Source: Bacteroides sp. (GTDB lineage Bacteria > Bacteroidota > Bacteroidia > Bacteroidales > Bacteroidaceae). Taken from it: DNA of 44,312 nt. How positions within the stretch are numbered: position 1 is the stretch's first letter; the number at the start of each line of letters is the position of its first letter. Of this stretch, positions 15,658 through 26,474 are shown piece by piece. The stretch spans positions 1-44,312 of the forward strand of contig SUXW01000023.1 of the NCBI GenBank assembly GCA_015060765.1, written 5' to 3'. The notes below the pieces were generated by a model. That model had not been told where the DNA came from, searched no databases, and saw only the letters and a program-made list of their open reading frames with translations. Made by a program: the position numbers and the translations under genes.

Positions 15658-17598
15658 TTACCATTTATTTATCATTTCTGAAACTTCTTCGGCAATATTT
15701 TTTCCAAATTCTTCAATTTTCATAGTGCCCTTATCTCCTTCACCTTGTTTACGTACAGCGACTTCACCATTTTCAGCTTCTTTTTCGCCAACAATAAGCA
15801 TGTAAGGAATACGTTTCATTTCATTATCACGAATCTTACGACCAATCTTTTCATTACGATCATCAACGATGGCACGTACATCAAACTTACGCAATTCTGC
15901 TTTTACTTTTTCAGCATAATCGTTGAACTTTTCAGAAATCGGAAGAATAGCCACTTGATCCGGTGTCAACCACAATGGGAATTTACCTGCAGTATGCTCT
16001 ATCAATACCGCACAAAAACGTTCCATAGAACCAAACGGCGCACGGTGAATCATAACCGGACGATGCTTTTGATTATCCGACCCCATGTATTCCAATTGGA
16101 AACGTTCTGGCAAGTTATAATCTACCTGAATGGTACCCAACTGCCAACGGCGACCAATAGCATCCTTTACCATAAAGTCGAGTTTTGGACCATAGAATGC
16201 CGCTTCACCATATTCGATTTTAGCTGGCAATCCCTTTTCGGCGCAAGCTTCAATAATTGCCTGTTCGGCCTTATCCCAATTTTCGTCACTACCTATATAC
16301 TTATCACGGTTCACTTGATCACGCAAAGAAATCTGAGCTTCGAAGTTTTGGAAATTCATCGATTTGAATACGATAGAAATGATATCCATTACACGAGTGA
16401 ATTCTTCTTTTACTTGATCTGGGCGACAGAAGATATGAGCATCATCTTGAGTAAAGCTACGTACACGAGTCAATCCGTGCAACTCACCACTTTGTTCATA
16501 ACGACATACAGTTCCGAATTCAGCCAAGCGCAAAGGCAAATCCTTATACGAACGAGGCGTATTCTTGTAAATCATACAATGGTGAGGACAGTTCATTGGC
16601 TTCAAGAAGTATTCTTCTCCTTCTTCCGGAGTATGAATCGGTTGGAAAGAGTCCTTGCCATACTTGGCATAATGTCCAGAAGTAATATAGAGCAATTTGT
16701 TGCCAATTGGCGGACACATCACTTCCTGATAATCATAACGAGCCTGGATGCGACGCAAGAAATCCTGCAGACGGATACGAAGAGCGGTTCCCTTCGGCAA
16801 CCACATAGGTAATCCTTTACCTACTGTATCCGAAAACATGAACAAGTCCATTTCCTTACCGATCTTACGATGGTCACGTTTTTTGGCTTCTTCCAACATT
16901 ACCAAATATTCATCCAACATCTTCTTCTTCGGGAAAGTGATACCGTAGATACGAGTAAGTTGTTTACGGTCTTCCTGGCCTCTCCAATAAGCTCCTGCTA
17001 CAGACAATAGCTTGATAGCCTTGATGGGTGCAGTAGAGAGCAAGTGAGGACCACGGCAGAGGTCTGTAAACGCACCTTGTGTATAAGTAGTAATATGACC
17101 ATCTTCCAATTCAGATATCAATTCGCATTTATATGTCTCCCCTCTTTCACCAAATTTCTTCAAAGCTTCTTCCTTGGTGATATTTTCACGTACCAACACT
17201 TCTTTCTTGGCTGCCAATTCCTGCATTTTCTTTTCAATAGCAGGAAGATCGGATTCTTTAATAGTAGCTTCACCTGGATCTACGTCATAATAAAAACCGT
17301 TTTCAATAGCCGGACCAATACCAAACTGAATACCAGGATAAAGTTCTTGTAAAGCTTCAGCCAACAAATGGGCACTTGTATGCCAAAATGCATGTTTACC
17401 TTGTTCATCTTCCCATTTATAAAGCACGAATTCGGCATCTTCATTAATAGGACGAGACAAATCCATCGTTTCACCATTCACAGAGCAGGCCAAAACATCT
17501 TGCGCCAATCGTGAACTGATACTTTCTGCAATTTGCAGACCATTTACTCCCTCGTTATATTCACGAACGGAGCCATCAGGAAAAGTTATCTTTATCAT
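15658..17598 (-). CDS. thrS: threonyl-tRNA synthetase
   Basis: A 646-residue class II synthetase of normal length. Residues 1-62 are the TGS domain; the editing domain carries [11 protein letters not shown] and DLCRGPHL. The catalytic core has [10 protein letters not shown] with the Zn ligand Cys, [20 protein letters not shown] (motif 2), and [11 protein letters not shown] (motif 3); the last 100 residues bind the anticodon. A minus-strand TATTTTTG box at 17634-17627 lies 29 bp before the start, so the thrS-infC-rpmI-rplT run can be transcribed separately from the genes upstream. Confidence 0.97.
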   Translation of the reverse strand: MIKITFPDGSVREYNEGVNGLQIAESISSRLAQDVLACSVNGETMDLSRPINEDAEFVLYKWEDEQGKHAFWHTSAHLLAEALQELYPGIQFGIGPAIENGFYYDVDPGEATIKESDLPAIEKKMQELAAKKEVLVRENITKEEALKKFGERGETYKCELISELEDGHITTYTQGAFTDLCRGPHLLSTAPIKAIKLLSVAGAYWRGQEDRKQLTRIYGITFPKKKMLDEYLVMLEEAKKRDHRKIGKEMDLFMFSDTVGKGLPMWLPKGTALRIRLQDFLRRIQARYDYQEVMCPPIGNKLLYITSGHYAKYGKDSFQPIHTPEEGEEYFLKPMNCPHHCMIYKNTPRSYKDLPLRLAEFGTVCRYEQSGELHGLTRVRSFTQDDAHIFCRPDQVKEEFTRVMDIISIVFKSMNFQNFEAQISLRDQVNRDKYIGSDENWDKAEQAIIEACAEKGLPAKIEYGEAAFYGPKLDFMVKDAIGRRWQLGTIQVDYNLPERFQLEYMGSDNQKHRPVMIHRAPFGSMERFCAVLIEHTAGKFPLWLTPDQVAILPISEKFNDYAEKVKAELRKFDVRAIVDDRNEKIGRKIRDNEMKRIPYMLIVGEKEAENGEVAVRKQGEGDKGTMKIEEFGKNIAEEVSEMINKW

Positions 17599-17626
17599 AA
17601 TCTGTTATTATTTTCTTTTAAGGTTG

Positions 17627-17634
17627 CAAAAATA
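17627..17634 (-). promoter_or_regulatory. -7 box of the thrS operon
   Basis: Reads TATTTTTG on the minus strand, matching TAnnTTTG. The -33 half is not clear. No T-box or other leader is visible. Confidence 0.5.
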
Positions 17635-17674
17635 GCGAATTCTTTTCATTTAGTCACTATTTAGAAAAAAAATG

Positions 17675-19675
17675 TTATTCTTTTCTTTCCGTAAAGCGTT
17701 TTATGACATTATAAGCCTTATATAAGCCTAATTCACCAGCCTTACTTAAATCTTGGATTCCTAATTTATTATTACCCAAATGAATATGAGTCAATCCTCT
17801 ATTATAATAAGCATCCGCCAATTTAGGATCCAATTCAATTGCCATGTCATAATCAGATAATGCCGACCGATAATCGTTCATTGCTATAGCCACATTAGCC
17901 CGATTATAGTAAGCATATACAAAATCCGGTGCCAGTTCTATCACTTTATCCAAATCTCTCCTTACGAGATTATAATCAGCTGTTTTCATTGGCATCTTAA
18001 TCCCCATTCCATTATCTTCAAACTGCTTTTCCGCCTTCTGATACTCCAATTGTTTATAGCGTATGATAGCCCGGTTGAAATAAGCAAAATAATATCCTCC
18101 ATCACACAAAATGGTTTGAGTCAAATCTTCCAATGCATTATCCCAATCCTGCACCAAATAAAAGTCCAAAGAACGTGCAAATCGTTTATCCGCATCCAAA
18201 GGATTGGCCACGATAGCCGTAGTCTGCTCGTCAATAGAGGCAAAATGCTTGGTCACCTGCCGTTCTGTAAGTGGAGTCTCTTCGTTTGTCACCAACAATT
18301 TATTCGGATATACCTTCTTTCGATTCTGCTCTTCTATAAATTTATAATAATGAACAGCCTGATCTATTTCCGTTATTTTTTCATAATAGGTCAACACAAA
18401 CATCGGTTGCGGTACAATTGACACATTACGATCTTGCACCCGACCACGATATTCGTTTCTATATTTATTCTCCAATTCATTGTTATCCGCCACAACAATT
18501 TTACGGTAATTGTTGACATCTTTATCCGATTTCTTACGAGTTCGTTCCTGTTCCGATTTAGAAGAAGTACGTTTTCCGTTCTGATTTTCAATTTGTGCCT
18601 TTAAAATAATAAACTCATCAGCATCCGCTCCCTTAACATCCCCCACTTTTCGACGAGCTTTTGCCCGACATTGATAACCTGCCAAAAATGTAGGATATTC
18701 ACTGAGAACCATCGAATAATCATTTATAGCTCCTTTATAATCTCCTGTTTTATCAAGCAACAAACCACGATTAAAAATAGCCATCATATTATCCGGTTCC
18801 ATCTCTATCACAAAATTAAAATCTTCTATCGCTCTATTGTCATCACCAACCTGAGCACGCAACAAGCCACGGTTATAATGTCCGATAAAATTGTTTGGAT
18901 CTATATCCAACGCTGTATCATAGTCGGCCATGGCACCACGCAAGTTGTTCTGATGATAACGCGAAAGCGCACGATTAATGTATAGATTGGAATTACGTAC
19001 AGAAAGATATATTGCTTGATTCAAATTTGATTCCGCCGCCTTATATTCACCTTTCATCAATTTGAGCATCCCTATACTGGCCCATATATCAGAATCATAA
19101 CGATCAATTTTTAAAGCTCTATCAAAATCCCGTTCAGCAGACAAGGTATCCTTTTCTTTCAAGTCTACTTCCCCACGCATCAAATATGCTTTAGTGTATC
19201 GAGGCGAAATAACGATTAGACTATCCAATGCTCTCTTGGCTCCTTCATAATCTTCCTTCCGAATACGGCATAATGACAAGTTATGCCATACACTGATATT
19301 TTCCGGATCAAGCTTCAATGCTTTCAAATAATCCTCTATTGCTCCAGAAAAATCATCTTGCTGGATTCTCGCTAGTCCTCTTATCTGATAAGCGCTTACA
19401 ACAAATGGATTACGTTCCAATGCCTCCGAACAATCATCTTCTGCGCCTTGAAAGTCGTCCAAATTAATTTTAGCAAGTCCTCTATAAAAATAGGGCTCCG
19501 CTAAAAAGGGTTTAGCATTGATTACCTGATTAAAATATTGGATAGACAACACATAGTCTTCAAAATAAAGCGCATTCCTGCCAATCGACATTACCCGATC
19601 TGTATTGATTTGCGCCATTCCCACCAAAGGACAGACTATCATTATCCATATATAATATAATATCCGTTTCCTCAT
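17675..19675 (-). CDS. exported TPR-repeat protein
   Basis: A 666-residue protein with a signal peptide (MRKRILYYIWIMIVCPLVGM, cleaved near MAQ). About ten tetratricopeptide repeats fill residues 30-350, with typical units such as YQIRGLARIQQDDFSGAIED, followed by a charged, unrepeated linker (about 365-500) and three more repeats at the C-terminus. It probably acts as a periplasmic protein-protein scaffold; the partner is unknown. The codon before the ATG is TTG, so the Met at 19675 is used. It follows def by 18 bp and belongs to the ruvX-def run. Confidence 0.85.
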   Translation of the reverse strand: MRKRILYYIWIMIVCPLVGMAQINTDRVMSIGRNALYFEDYVLSIQYFNQVINAKPFLAEPYFYRGLAKINLDDFQGAEDDCSEALERNPFVVSAYQIRGLARIQQDDFSGAIEDYLKALKLDPENISVWHNLSLCRIRKEDYEGAKRALDSLIVISPRYTKAYLMRGEVDLKEKDTLSAERDFDRALKIDRYDSDIWASIGMLKLMKGEYKAAESNLNQAIYLSVRNSNLYINRALSRYHQNNLRGAMADYDTALDIDPNNFIGHYNRGLLRAQVGDDNRAIEDFNFVIEMEPDNMMAIFNRGLLLDKTGDYKGAINDYSMVLSEYPTFLAGYQCRAKARRKVGDVKGADADEFIILKAQIENQNGKRTSSKSEQERTRKKSDKDVNNYRKIVVADNNELENKYRNEYRGRVQDRNVSIVPQPMFVLTYYEKITEIDQAVHYYKFIEEQNRKKVYPNKLLVTNEETPLTERQVTKHFASIDEQTTAIVANPLDADKRFARSLDFYLVQDWDNALEDLTQTILCDGGYYFAYFNRAIIRYKQLEYQKAEKQFEDNGMGIKMPMKTADYNLVRRDLDKVIELAPDFVYAYYNRANVAIAMNDYRSALSDYDMAIELDPKLADAYYNRGLTHIHLGNNKLGIQDLSKAGELGLYKAYNVIKRFTERKE

Positions 19676-19693
19676 CAATATATTTTCATTCCA

Positions 19694-20248
19694 TTATTTA
19701 ACAGTTTTAACCTTGTATGAACAACGGACTTTCCCTTTCAGCATATTACTTAATTTTCCCTTAATCATTTGTTTCCGAAGTCCTGTCAAATGATCTATAA
19801 ACATCATTCCTTCCAAATGATCAAATTCATGCTGCATACATCTCGCCTGAAATCCGTCCACCCATTCATCATGTTCCTTAAAATCGGCATCCATATATTG
19901 GACACGAATCCGAGTCGGTCGTTTAACCGGTTCATGTATACCAGGCAAGCTCAAGCAGCCCTCTTCCATTGAATCTTCTTCATCATTTGTTTCTATGATA
20001 TGAGGATTTATAAATGCTCGACGATATCCTTTATACTCGGGATAATCATCAGACATCACATCCAAATCAATTACGACGACACGAATGGGCAATCCTATTT
20101 GTGGAGCAGCCAAGCCACAACCTTCTGCACGATCCATTGTTTCAAACATGTTGTCAATCAACTCCTTCAAGTTAGGATAATCCGGAGTTATATCTTCTGC
20201 TTCCTGACGTAATACGGGCTGACCGTATATATAAACTGGTAATATCAT
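19694..20248 (-). CDS. def: peptide deformylase
   Basis: A 184-residue metalloenzyme that removes the formyl group from nascent proteins. All three motifs are intact: [11 protein letters not shown] (motif 1), [10 protein letters not shown] with the metal-binding Cys (motif 2), and [12 protein letters not shown] with two His ligands and the catalytic Glu (motif 3). The start is 4 bp after the ruvX stop, so translation is probably coupled. Confidence 0.97.
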   Translation of the reverse strand: MILPVYIYGQPVLRQEAEDITPDYPNLKELIDNMFETMDRAEGCGLAAPQIGLPIRVVVIDLDVMSDDYPEYKGYRRAFINPHIIETNDEEDSMEEGCLSLPGIHEPVKRPTRIRVQYMDADFKEHDEWVDGFQARCMQHEFDHLEGMMFIDHLTGLRKQMIKGKLSNMLKGKVRCSYKVKTVK

Positions 20249-20252
20249 CTCT

Positions 20253-20681
20253 TTATAATTTTATACTATACTTTTTTGATTCCAAATATGATTGCAAAAT
20301 GATAGTAGCACTGATTTCATCGACCAACGCTTTATTCTGACGAGCCTTCTTTTTCAGTCCGCCATCTATCATAGCCTGATGTGCGAGTACCGATGTAAAC
20401 CGTTCATCAACCAATTCAATAGGAATACTGGGCATTTTTTTCTTCAACGAATTCACAAAAGGAACAATACGTTTCATATTTTCCGAATCTTCATTGTTCA
20501 TTTGTTTAGGATGTCCTACCAAAATACGTTCTACAGGTTCTGTTTCGACATATTCAATTAAGAAATCCATCAAATCGACTGTTGGAACTGTTGTCAAACC
20601 TCCAGCAATAATCTGCAAGACATCGGTTACAGCAATGCCCGTTCTTTTTTTCCCATAATCTATAGCTAATATTCTACTCAT
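20253..20681 (-). CDS. ruvX: RuvX/YqgF-type Holliday junction resolvase-like nuclease
   Basis: A 142-residue RNase H-fold protein. It has the N-terminal acidic strand [23 protein letters not shown], and VDERFTS, with a final Asp in ALVDEISA. In other bacteria YqgF processes the 5' end of pre-16S rRNA or resolves junctions. It is the first gene of the ruvX-def-TPR set, which runs into the thrS operon. Confidence 0.93.
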   Translation of the reverse strand: MSRILAIDYGKKRTGIAVTDVLQIIAGGLTTVPTVDLMDFLIEYVETEPVERILVGHPKQMNNEDSENMKRIVPFVNSLKKKMPSIPIELVDERFTSVLAHQAMIDGGLKKKARQNKALVDEISATIILQSYLESKKYSIKL

Positions 20682-20740
20682 ATAATTTGCAAAAATACAA
20701 ATTTATCCCTAGCTCATTGATATACAAAGAATAAAAAATA

Positions 20741-20773
20741 CAAAAAAGGCGACAACTTCACAGTTACCGCCTT
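20741..20773 (-). terminator. terminator of the SPOR lipoprotein gene
   Basis: Arms AAGGCG / CGCCTT with a further 3 bp beyond a 2-nt bulge, followed on the minus strand by TTTTTTG. Confidence 0.7.
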
Positions 20774-20818
20774 CTTTCATCATTTTATATAACTTCAATT
20801 TTACCAAAAAGAATCTTC

Positions 20819-21322
20819 TTAATATACTCTATAAAGCAACCAAGCCTTTTGGAAATCAGCATTTCCCGGATGCTTTGCTTTAAAATCATCTCTTGCTTGA
20901 GCTGCTTGCATACGGTCATCATACGAAGCAACAACTACTCGATACATATTTCTTTCCGCATTATATACAACTTTTGCACTATAGCCTTCTCCATCCAATT
21001 TTTGCTTCAAACCTTCAGCATTAGCTTTTACACCGAAGCTACCACAAACTACACTATATGCTTTCAAGCCAGCGCCTGATACCAATTCGACCTTTTCTTC
21101 ACGAACTGTACCTACATTAGCAGTAGGGGTAGTTTGTACAGGAGCAGACACTACCGGTTCTGCAGTTACAGGAGTTACCACTGTTTCTTCTGCTGCAGAT
21201 GAAGCCAATTCTTGTTGTTTAGCCTTCTCATAAGCTTTCTTATAAGCGCTTTCGCTTGATTTACAAGAAGTGAATGAAAGGGCAATACACAATCCCATAC
21301 CTAAAACTACTATTTTTTTCAT
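20819..21322 (-). CDS. SPOR-domain lipoprotein
   Basis: A 167-residue lipoprotein; the signal peptide MKKIVVLGMGLCIALSFTSC ends in a lipobox (SFTSC). The frame is open 14 codons further upstream, but the Met at 21322 starts the signal peptide. A Thr/Pro/Val-rich linker (about residues 45-80) leads to a SPOR domain (YSVVCGSFGVKANAEGLKQK, then RVVVASYDDR), which binds denuded septal peptidoglycan. It is monocistronic, with a perfect promoter upstream and a terminator downstream. Confidence 0.88.
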   Translation of the reverse strand: MKKIVVLGMGLCIALSFTSCKSSESAYKKAYEKAKQQELASSAAEETVVTPVTAEPVVSAPVQTTPTANVGTVREEKVELVSGAGLKAYSVVCGSFGVKANAEGLKQKLDGEGYSAKVVYNAERNMYRVVVASYDDRMQAAQARDDFKAKHPGNADFQKAWLLYRVY

Positions 21323-21366
21323 GATGTCTTTAATTTTAAAAATGTTCAACATTGTATAATTCATTG

Positions 21367-21397
21367 CAAATTTAGGACTTTATATTCAATCCACAAA
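21367..21397 (-). promoter_or_regulatory. promoter of the SPOR lipoprotein gene
   Basis: Minus strand: TTTG (21397-21394), 19 bp, TAAATTTG (21374-21367). Both boxes are exact. Confidence 0.8.
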
Positions 21398-21446
21398 ACT
21401 TTACGGCAATTAAATTGTTCTACCTAAAAAATTAAAATATTGAGCC

Positions 21447-21827
21447 ATGAAAGGTCTTAGCCTTATCTTCCAATTTCTATTCGAAAACGAATACAGTAAA
21501 GAAGCTTTAAAAGAGATGGGATTGGAACTAAAGAATTACGCATCTTTGCAAAAAGAATACATCAAACTTTATTCTATCGAAAAACTAATCCAATTATTCT
21601 CTGCTTTATTTTTATGTCTCATTTTCATCATATTGGGACTTATCATTATTTTTTATCTATCCTTTGCAATAGTCTTCAAATTGGTTCCAATAGCAGGCGG
21701 CCTACCCATGAGTTTAATCATTGTATCCTGCTTTCTGATATTACTTGGCATCATCATCTATTTCTTTCGGAGGCCACTTATAGAAAAGCCTGTTACAAAC
21801 CTATTAACCAACATATTATATAAATAG
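21447..21827 (+). CDS. holin-like phage-holin-family membrane protein
   Basis: A 126-residue protein with a soluble N-terminal helix (residues 1-48), two transmembrane helices (about 50-72 and 84-108) and a short basic tail (RRPLIEKPVTNLL). The layout matches the putative Holin-X / phage holin family found in Bacteroidetes stress loci, where it is normally chromosomal and not phage-linked. The next small gene starts 2 bp after its stop, so the two are coupled. Confidence 0.65.
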   Translation: MKGLSLIFQFLFENEYSKEALKEMGLELKNYASLQKEYIKLYSIEKLIQLFSALFLCLIFIILGLIIIFYLSFAIVFKLVPIAGGLPMSLIIVSCFLILLGIIIYFFRRPLIEKPVTNLLTNILYK

Positions 21828-21829
21828 AT

Positions 21830-22090
21830 ATGAATACAACGGAATTCAATTCATTTACGCTTAAAGAAATAAAGGTACTCAAGAGAAAAAAAGAGACTGA
21901 AATCAAAGCATCCCAGAAGAAAATCATCAATCACATAAATAACATACTCAAACCTTCTCCCAAAGAGCAACCGGAAAAAGATTTCTCATTATTATCGAAT
22001 ATTACGACAGGTTTAGCAATCTTTCAAGGAATATGGGAGGGAATAAATTTTATTCAAAAAATTAAGAAATTTCTCCAACGAAAACATTAA
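21830..22090 (+). CDS. small basic protein of unknown function
   Basis: This 86-residue product is rich in Lys and has a probable amphipathic or weakly hydrophobic helix (about residues 54-72, LSNITTGLAIFQGIWEGINF). I do not recognise the family. It follows the holin-like gene by 2 bp and probably works with it at the membrane. The terminal KKFLQRKH suggests a cytoplasmic, phospholipid-facing end. Confidence 0.6.
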   Translation: MNTTEFNSFTLKEIKVLKRKKETEIKASQKKIINHINNILKPSPKEQPEKDFSLLSNITTGLAIFQGIWEGINFIQKIKKFLQRKH

Positions 22091-22105
22091 GTCCGGATTT
22101 TTCTT

Positions 22106-22113
22106 TAGCTTTG
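22106..22113 (+). promoter_or_regulatory. -7 box of the ABC transporter gene
   Basis: TAGCTTTG, an exact match, lies 18 bp before the ATG. No clear -33 TTTG is present. Confidence 0.5.
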
Positions 22114-22131
22114 TAATTAAAAAGAAAAATC

Positions 22132-23946
22132 ATGAACTTAATCTCACTTTTCAAGAAAATCCGACCATACGTTTATCCATATAGAGGACTAGTCGTTTTA
22201 ACACTGATCTTAACTCTTATTGGATCTTTCATTGCACAAATCAATGCTGTCGTGTTAGACAAGACAGTAGATGCCATCAACAACCTTATTATTACAAATG
22301 ACTTGATATGGAGTAAAGCCGCACATATCCTGACGGTAATCAGTTTGGTACTTTTAGGAAAAGAGATTTTATCATCCGTCATCACTTATGCCCAACATTA
22401 TTTTGGTGAAAAAATGCGGATCAATGTTTCGAAAGATTTGTCACAAGCAGTTATCGACCACATGCTAACTTATCGCATGGCTTTTTTCTCTACACAGGAC
22501 AATGAGACCGGCAAACTACAGACTCGAATTGATCAAGGAGTCAGCAGTCTTTCATCTACTGTCCAGAATTTCTTTATTGACCTCTTACCTTTATTTATGA
22601 GCGCTGCGCTTGCCCTTATCTTAATGTTCACAGCCAATCTATATGTAGGAGCCACCGCCTTACTTATCGTACCTGTATACATATGGATTACCATTCGCCA
22701 AGCGCGTCGACTACAAGGATGGAGACGTAACATGCGCCATTATCGGGAACAAAAAAGTCACGGAGTAATGAACATCATTGAAAGCATCAATGTCATCAAA
22801 TCATTCAACCGCGAAAAAATAGAAAGCGAAAAACAATGGGAGTTACAAACCGAATTTACCGACAATCAAATGTTAGTTAGAAAAACCTCATTTTATTTTG
22901 ACGGCTTGAAAAACTTTGTCAGACAAACTGGAACAGTCCTGATTATTATTCTTACCGCCTATTTGGTATTGATTGAATATCCGGGTATGACTATTGGTAA
23001 AATAATGTATCACGTTATGCTATTTGCCAACGTCACCGCTCCTATCACCCAATTGCAACGTATATTCGACCAAATGAACGATGCCCTGATTTATGCCGAA
23101 GGATTTTTCGACATTCTTGAAGCAGATGACGAACGGGAACCGACAGGAAAATATCGTCCCGAAAAAGTCAAAGGTAATTTTGAAATTAGCCAAGTAGACT
23201 TTACATATCCCAATGGAACAAAAGCACTGCATAATATCAACATACACATAGAGAGTGGAAAGATAACAGCACTTGTAGGTCTTTCTGGTGCAGGTAAATC
23301 TACCATACTTAATTTATTAGTGAAGTTCTACAATCCTGATAGCGGTTCCATTAAACTGGATGGTGTTGATCTAAAAGATTATGATACACATTTCCTTCGT
23401 GACAACATTGGTTTGGTTCTGCAGAAAAATCATATATTCGATGGATCGATAGAAGAAAATATCCGATATGGACGTCCGAATGCCACAATCGAAGAAGTGA
23501 TGGATGCAGCTAAAAAAGCTTATATATACGATCAAATAATTAAATTGCCTGATGGATTCCAATCGCGTGCCCAACTCTTATCTGGCGGCCAACAACAACG
23601 CATCGCCATTGCACGTATGTTTCTCAAAAATCCACCCATTATTTTCTTGGACGAACCGACAGCTAGCCTGGATGCTATTGCTACAGAACAGATCAAAGCA
23701 AGTATTGATGCCATCAAAAAGGACCGTACAGTTATCATTATTTCACATAGCATCTCACAAATAATCGATAGCGATGTAATCTATGCTCTTAAAGATGGAC
23801 GAGTAGAACAATCGGGTAATCCTGACAGTCTGTATGAACAAGGCGGTATCTACAAAGAGATTGTCGATGCATCCGCTCGAAGCCTTAACATTGACAAACT
23901 GACACAAACTCTTGACAGAAACGGAGATGGGCAATTATTCAATTAA
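22132..23946 (+). CDS. ABC transporter, fused permease and ATPase
   Basis: A 604-residue half-transporter of the exporter type. The N-terminal 315 residues contain six transmembrane helices. The ATPase domain (about 345-575) has Walker [11 protein letters not shown]-loop [10 protein letters not shown], signature [14 protein letters not shown], Walker [13 protein letters not shown], and switch His in IISHS. It works as a homo- or heterodimer that exports lipids, peptides or drugs; the substrate cannot be inferred. The last residues ([10 protein letters not shown]) look like a calcium loop but are probably coincidental. No partner half-transporter is adjacent. Confidence 0.92.
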   Translation: MNLISLFKKIRPYVYPYRGLVVLTLILTLIGSFIAQINAVVLDKTVDAINNLIITNDLIWSKAAHILTVISLVLLGKEILSSVITYAQHYFGEKMRINVSKDLSQAVIDHMLTYRMAFFSTQDNETGKLQTRIDQGVSSLSSTVQNFFIDLLPLFMSAALALILMFTANLYVGATALLIVPVYIWITIRQARRLQGWRRNMRHYREQKSHGVMNIIESINVIKSFNREKIESEKQWELQTEFTDNQMLVRKTSFYFDGLKNFVRQTGTVLIIILTAYLVLIEYPGMTIGKIMYHVMLFANVTAPITQLQRIFDQMNDALIYAEGFFDILEADDEREPTGKYRPEKVKGNFEISQVDFTYPNGTKALHNINIHIESGKITALVGLSGAGKSTILNLLVKFYNPDSGSIKLDGVDLKDYDTHFLRDNIGLVLQKNHIFDGSIEENIRYGRPNATIEEVMDAAKKAYIYDQIIKLPDGFQSRAQLLSGGQQQRIAIARMFLKNPPIIFLDEPTASLDAIATEQIKASIDAIKKDRTVIIISHSISQIIDSDVIYALKDGRVEQSGNPDSLYEQGGIYKEIVDASARSLNIDKLTQTLDRNGDGQLFN

Positions 23947-24000
23947 AACGTCATTTCAGTCAACTTAATCCATATTAAGTTCAGTTGGATTCATTCAATA

Positions 24001-24028
24001 AAAAAACTCCCCGAAGGGAGTTTTTTTT
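24001..24028. terminator. bidirectional terminator
   Basis: A 9-bp stem (AAAACTCCC / GGGAGTTTT) with tetraloop CGAA, flanked by A and T runs. It separates the ABC gene from the convergent symporter. Confidence 0.88.
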
Positions 24029-24032
24029 CGAA

Positions 24033-25505
24033 TTACTGATTCTTACGATCACGCCAAAGTTTCGTCATATCCTCCAATGTCTTGCCTTTGGTTTCTGGAA
24101 CCAATTTCCAAACAAAAATAGCGGCAACCACACATATTATACCATAAAGGGCATAAGCAAAGATGTGTCCGAAATTATCCATACCAGGTAATTGCATGTT
24201 ATACATCGGAACGAAAGTGGAAGAAACAATGAAATTGAATATCCATTGGAAAGCTACAGCTATGGCAACAGCAGCTCCACGAATAGTATTAGGGAATATT
24301 TCAGCAATAAGAACCCAACAGATTGGTCCCCAAGAGAACATAAACGATGCGGAATATACCATGATACTTACCACCGATACAATAGGTGGCAAAACCCACA
24401 AATTGGAGAAAGCTACACCCGCTGCTCCGATAGCCATACCAATAGAACCATAGATAAGCAACGGCTTACGTCCCCACTTTTCTACCGTAAAGACAGCTAC
24501 TAAAGTAAACAGAATATTGACAATACCCATAATGACTGTTTGCACCATAGGATTACCCATATTCATGGATTCAAAAATACGTGGTGCAAAATACAATACC
24601 GCATTGATACCTACTGCCTGTTGGAAAACTGACAACATAATACCGATGAAAATGACCAGCACGCCATATGTAAAAAGACGTTCAGTCTTTTCTTCAGCGG
24701 TAGCCTTGATTTCTGCCAAGATTTCTTTTGCTTTAGCCAAACCATTGATACGTGAAAGTACAGTAAGAGCCTTTTCATCTTGACCAACCATAGCCAAATA
24801 ACGTGGAGTTTCAGGAACAAAACAAATAAGCAATGCAAACAATCCGGCAGGAACAGCTTCACTACAGAACATATAGCGCCATCCTGTAGAAATGGTCCAT
24901 GGGTCACTATCGGCCAACACACTATAGACACCTTGAGCAGTCTTTTCAATGATAGGATTGGTATGTTCACCCAAAATAAGGAAGTTGACGAAATAAACGA
25001 CCAACTGACCAAAGATGATAGCAAATTGATTCCATGACACCAACGTACCGCGAATATTAGAAGGAGCAACTTCTGCAATATACATAGGACAAATAGCCGA
25101 AGCCAATCCTACACCAATACCGCCTAATATACGATACAAGTTAAATGCTACCAACAAATCATACGAAGGTTTTCCGTATTCAAAAAATAAGAATTCCGGA
25201 TAATATGATCCCAACGCAGATAAAAAGAAACAGATACCGGCAAAAATCAACGACTTCTTTCTTCCGAAATTAGAAGCCATATATCCCGAGATAGCACTAC
25301 CTATGATACAGCCAATAAGCGCACTGGATGAGGTAAAGCCATGTAAGGCATCTGTATACACAAAATCGGTGGCGCCCAAAAAGAAAGCCTGAAGTCCTTT
25401 CTCGGCACCTGAAATTACAGCGGTATCATACCCGAATAGCAGACCGCCCAATATAGCTACTACAACTATACTGATTAGATACATTTTGTTTGGTTTGTTT
25501 TCCAT
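24033..25505 (-). CDS. xylE: D-xylose:proton symporter-like MFS transporter
   Basis: A 490-residue 12-helix transporter. Signatures of the sugar-porter family are present: GGLLFGYDTAVISGA in helix 1, the loop SNFGRKKSL, YIAEVAPSNIRGTLVSWNQF, PETPRYLAM, QQAVGINAVLYFAPRIF in helix 7, and PETKGKTLEDM at the end. The sequence resembles XylE of Bacteroides and would import xylose or a related pentose. The gene is monocistronic with an exact promoter upstream, and no xylose catabolic genes are in the window. Confidence 0.88.
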   Translation of the reverse strand: MENKPNKMYLISIVVVAILGGLLFGYDTAVISGAEKGLQAFFLGATDFVYTDALHGFTSSSALIGCIIGSAISGYMASNFGRKKSLIFAGICFFLSALGSYYPEFLFFEYGKPSYDLLVAFNLYRILGGIGVGLASAICPMYIAEVAPSNIRGTLVSWNQFAIIFGQLVVYFVNFLILGEHTNPIIEKTAQGVYSVLADSDPWTISTGWRYMFCSEAVPAGLFALLICFVPETPRYLAMVGQDEKALTVLSRINGLAKAKEILAEIKATAEEKTERLFTYGVLVIFIGIMLSVFQQAVGINAVLYFAPRIFESMNMGNPMVQTVIMGIVNILFTLVAVFTVEKWGRKPLLIYGSIGMAIGAAGVAFSNLWVLPPIVSVVSIMVYSASFMFSWGPICWVLIAEIFPNTIRGAAVAIAVAFQWIFNFIVSSTFVPMYNMQLPGMDNFGHIFAYALYGIICVVAAIFVWKLVPETKGKTLEDMTKLWRDRKNQ

Positions 25506-25565
25506 GATTGTAAATATTAATAGATTAATTAGAGTTTATGTACAAACAACAATAACAAATTCACA

Positions 25566-25596
25566 CAAAAATACAGTGTTCCTTTTAAACCGCAAA
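25566..25596 (-). promoter_or_regulatory. promoter of the xylE-like gene
   Basis: Minus strand: TTTG (25596-25593), 19 bp, TATTTTTG (25573-25566). Both boxes are exact. Confidence 0.8.
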
Positions 25597-25604
25597 TTAT
25601 TTTA

Positions 25605-25642
25605 GACAAAAAATGCCGATTTGATTTTAATCAAACGGCATT
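25605..25642 (-). terminator. terminator of the DUF308 gene
   Basis: A long stem on the minus strand (AATGCCG, then TTTGATT, with matching 3' arms) with one bulged base and a 2-nt loop, followed by TTTTTTG. It precedes the xylE-like promoter. Confidence 0.82.
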
Positions 25643-25666
25643 CACTTGTTCTTAGTTATATAAAGA

Positions 25667-26242
25667 CTAATTGGATTCCTCTTCTATGGGTATCACATCT
25701 ACAACTTCCGCTTCTTCAATCATCGATTTGTCCTCACATTTACGAAAACGTATCTGATTGACCAATTCCGACACACCATATACAATACAACTTACGCCAA
25801 GAATCAAAAAAGGAACAGAAGCTACAGCAAACGGATTAAGTAATACAATAAAACCTGCAACCAAAAGCAATATAGGTACCACATAATAACCCATTGGAAC
25901 TTGAGTCCGTTTATGTGCAGATGCCAAACTTACAATTTGACTGATACCCGCAAACATTAAAATTGCTCCCAATACATACATTAATATACTGACAAAGAAA
26001 GCAGGCATCACCATCAACCACAAACCTAAAATTCCACTACCTATACTGACTAATGGGAAAGGCATATTTTGAGTCCGCCCTTTCCATAGATAATTAATTA
26101 TAGCATACAAACCTGGTATCAAAAACATAGCACCTACAGCTATTACCAGATATATAGCCGCAGCATCAGACCATGCCACCAGCAACACTCCTACTAAAAT
26201 TGCACATATACATCTGACGATAGAATAATTCATTACTTTCAT
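25667..26242 (-). CDS. DUF308 / HdeD-family membrane protein
   Basis: A 191-residue inner-membrane protein with six predicted transmembrane helices (about residues 8-165), arranged in pairs as in HdeD, which is linked to acid tolerance in enteric bacteria. A charged cytoplasmic tail (SMIEEAEVVDVIPIEEESN) ends it. The frame is open 26 codons upstream; the Met at 26242 (MKVMNYSIVRC) is chosen because the first helix starts just after it. Function here is unknown. Confidence 0.78.
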   Translation of the reverse strand: MKVMNYSIVRCICAILVGVLLVAWSDAAAIYLVIAVGAMFLIPGLYAIINYLWKGRTQNMPFPLVSIGSGILGLWLMVMPAFFVSILMYVLGAILMFAGISQIVSLASAHKRTQVPMGYYVVPILLLVAGFIVLLNPFAVASVPFLILGVSCIVYGVSELVNQIRFRKCEDKSMIEEAEVVDVIPIEEESN

Positions 26243-26474
26243 ATTGTTCCCATTAAATATTATTGATGCGAAGATAAGAAGTTTTTCCTCAATGTACAAT
26301 AAAACAAAATATAAATTCAATTGTTCAAGATAGTAATAACGAATATATCAAAAAGCGACATTCGCTTTAACATAAAAAAAGAATCCAACATTAAACATTC
26401 ATCCATGTCATGGGTCTTAATGATAAAGATTGTAGGATAACATTTACATCAACAACAATTAAAATTTATCAAGT

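Noticed and set aside
15745..16812. 355-codon open frame opposite thrS
   Set aside because: Antisense to the conserved catalytic core of threonyl-tRNA synthetase.
21447..22090. prophage lysis cassette
   Set aside because: The holin-like gene has no endolysin or phage genes around it; it fits the chromosomal holin-like family of this phylum.
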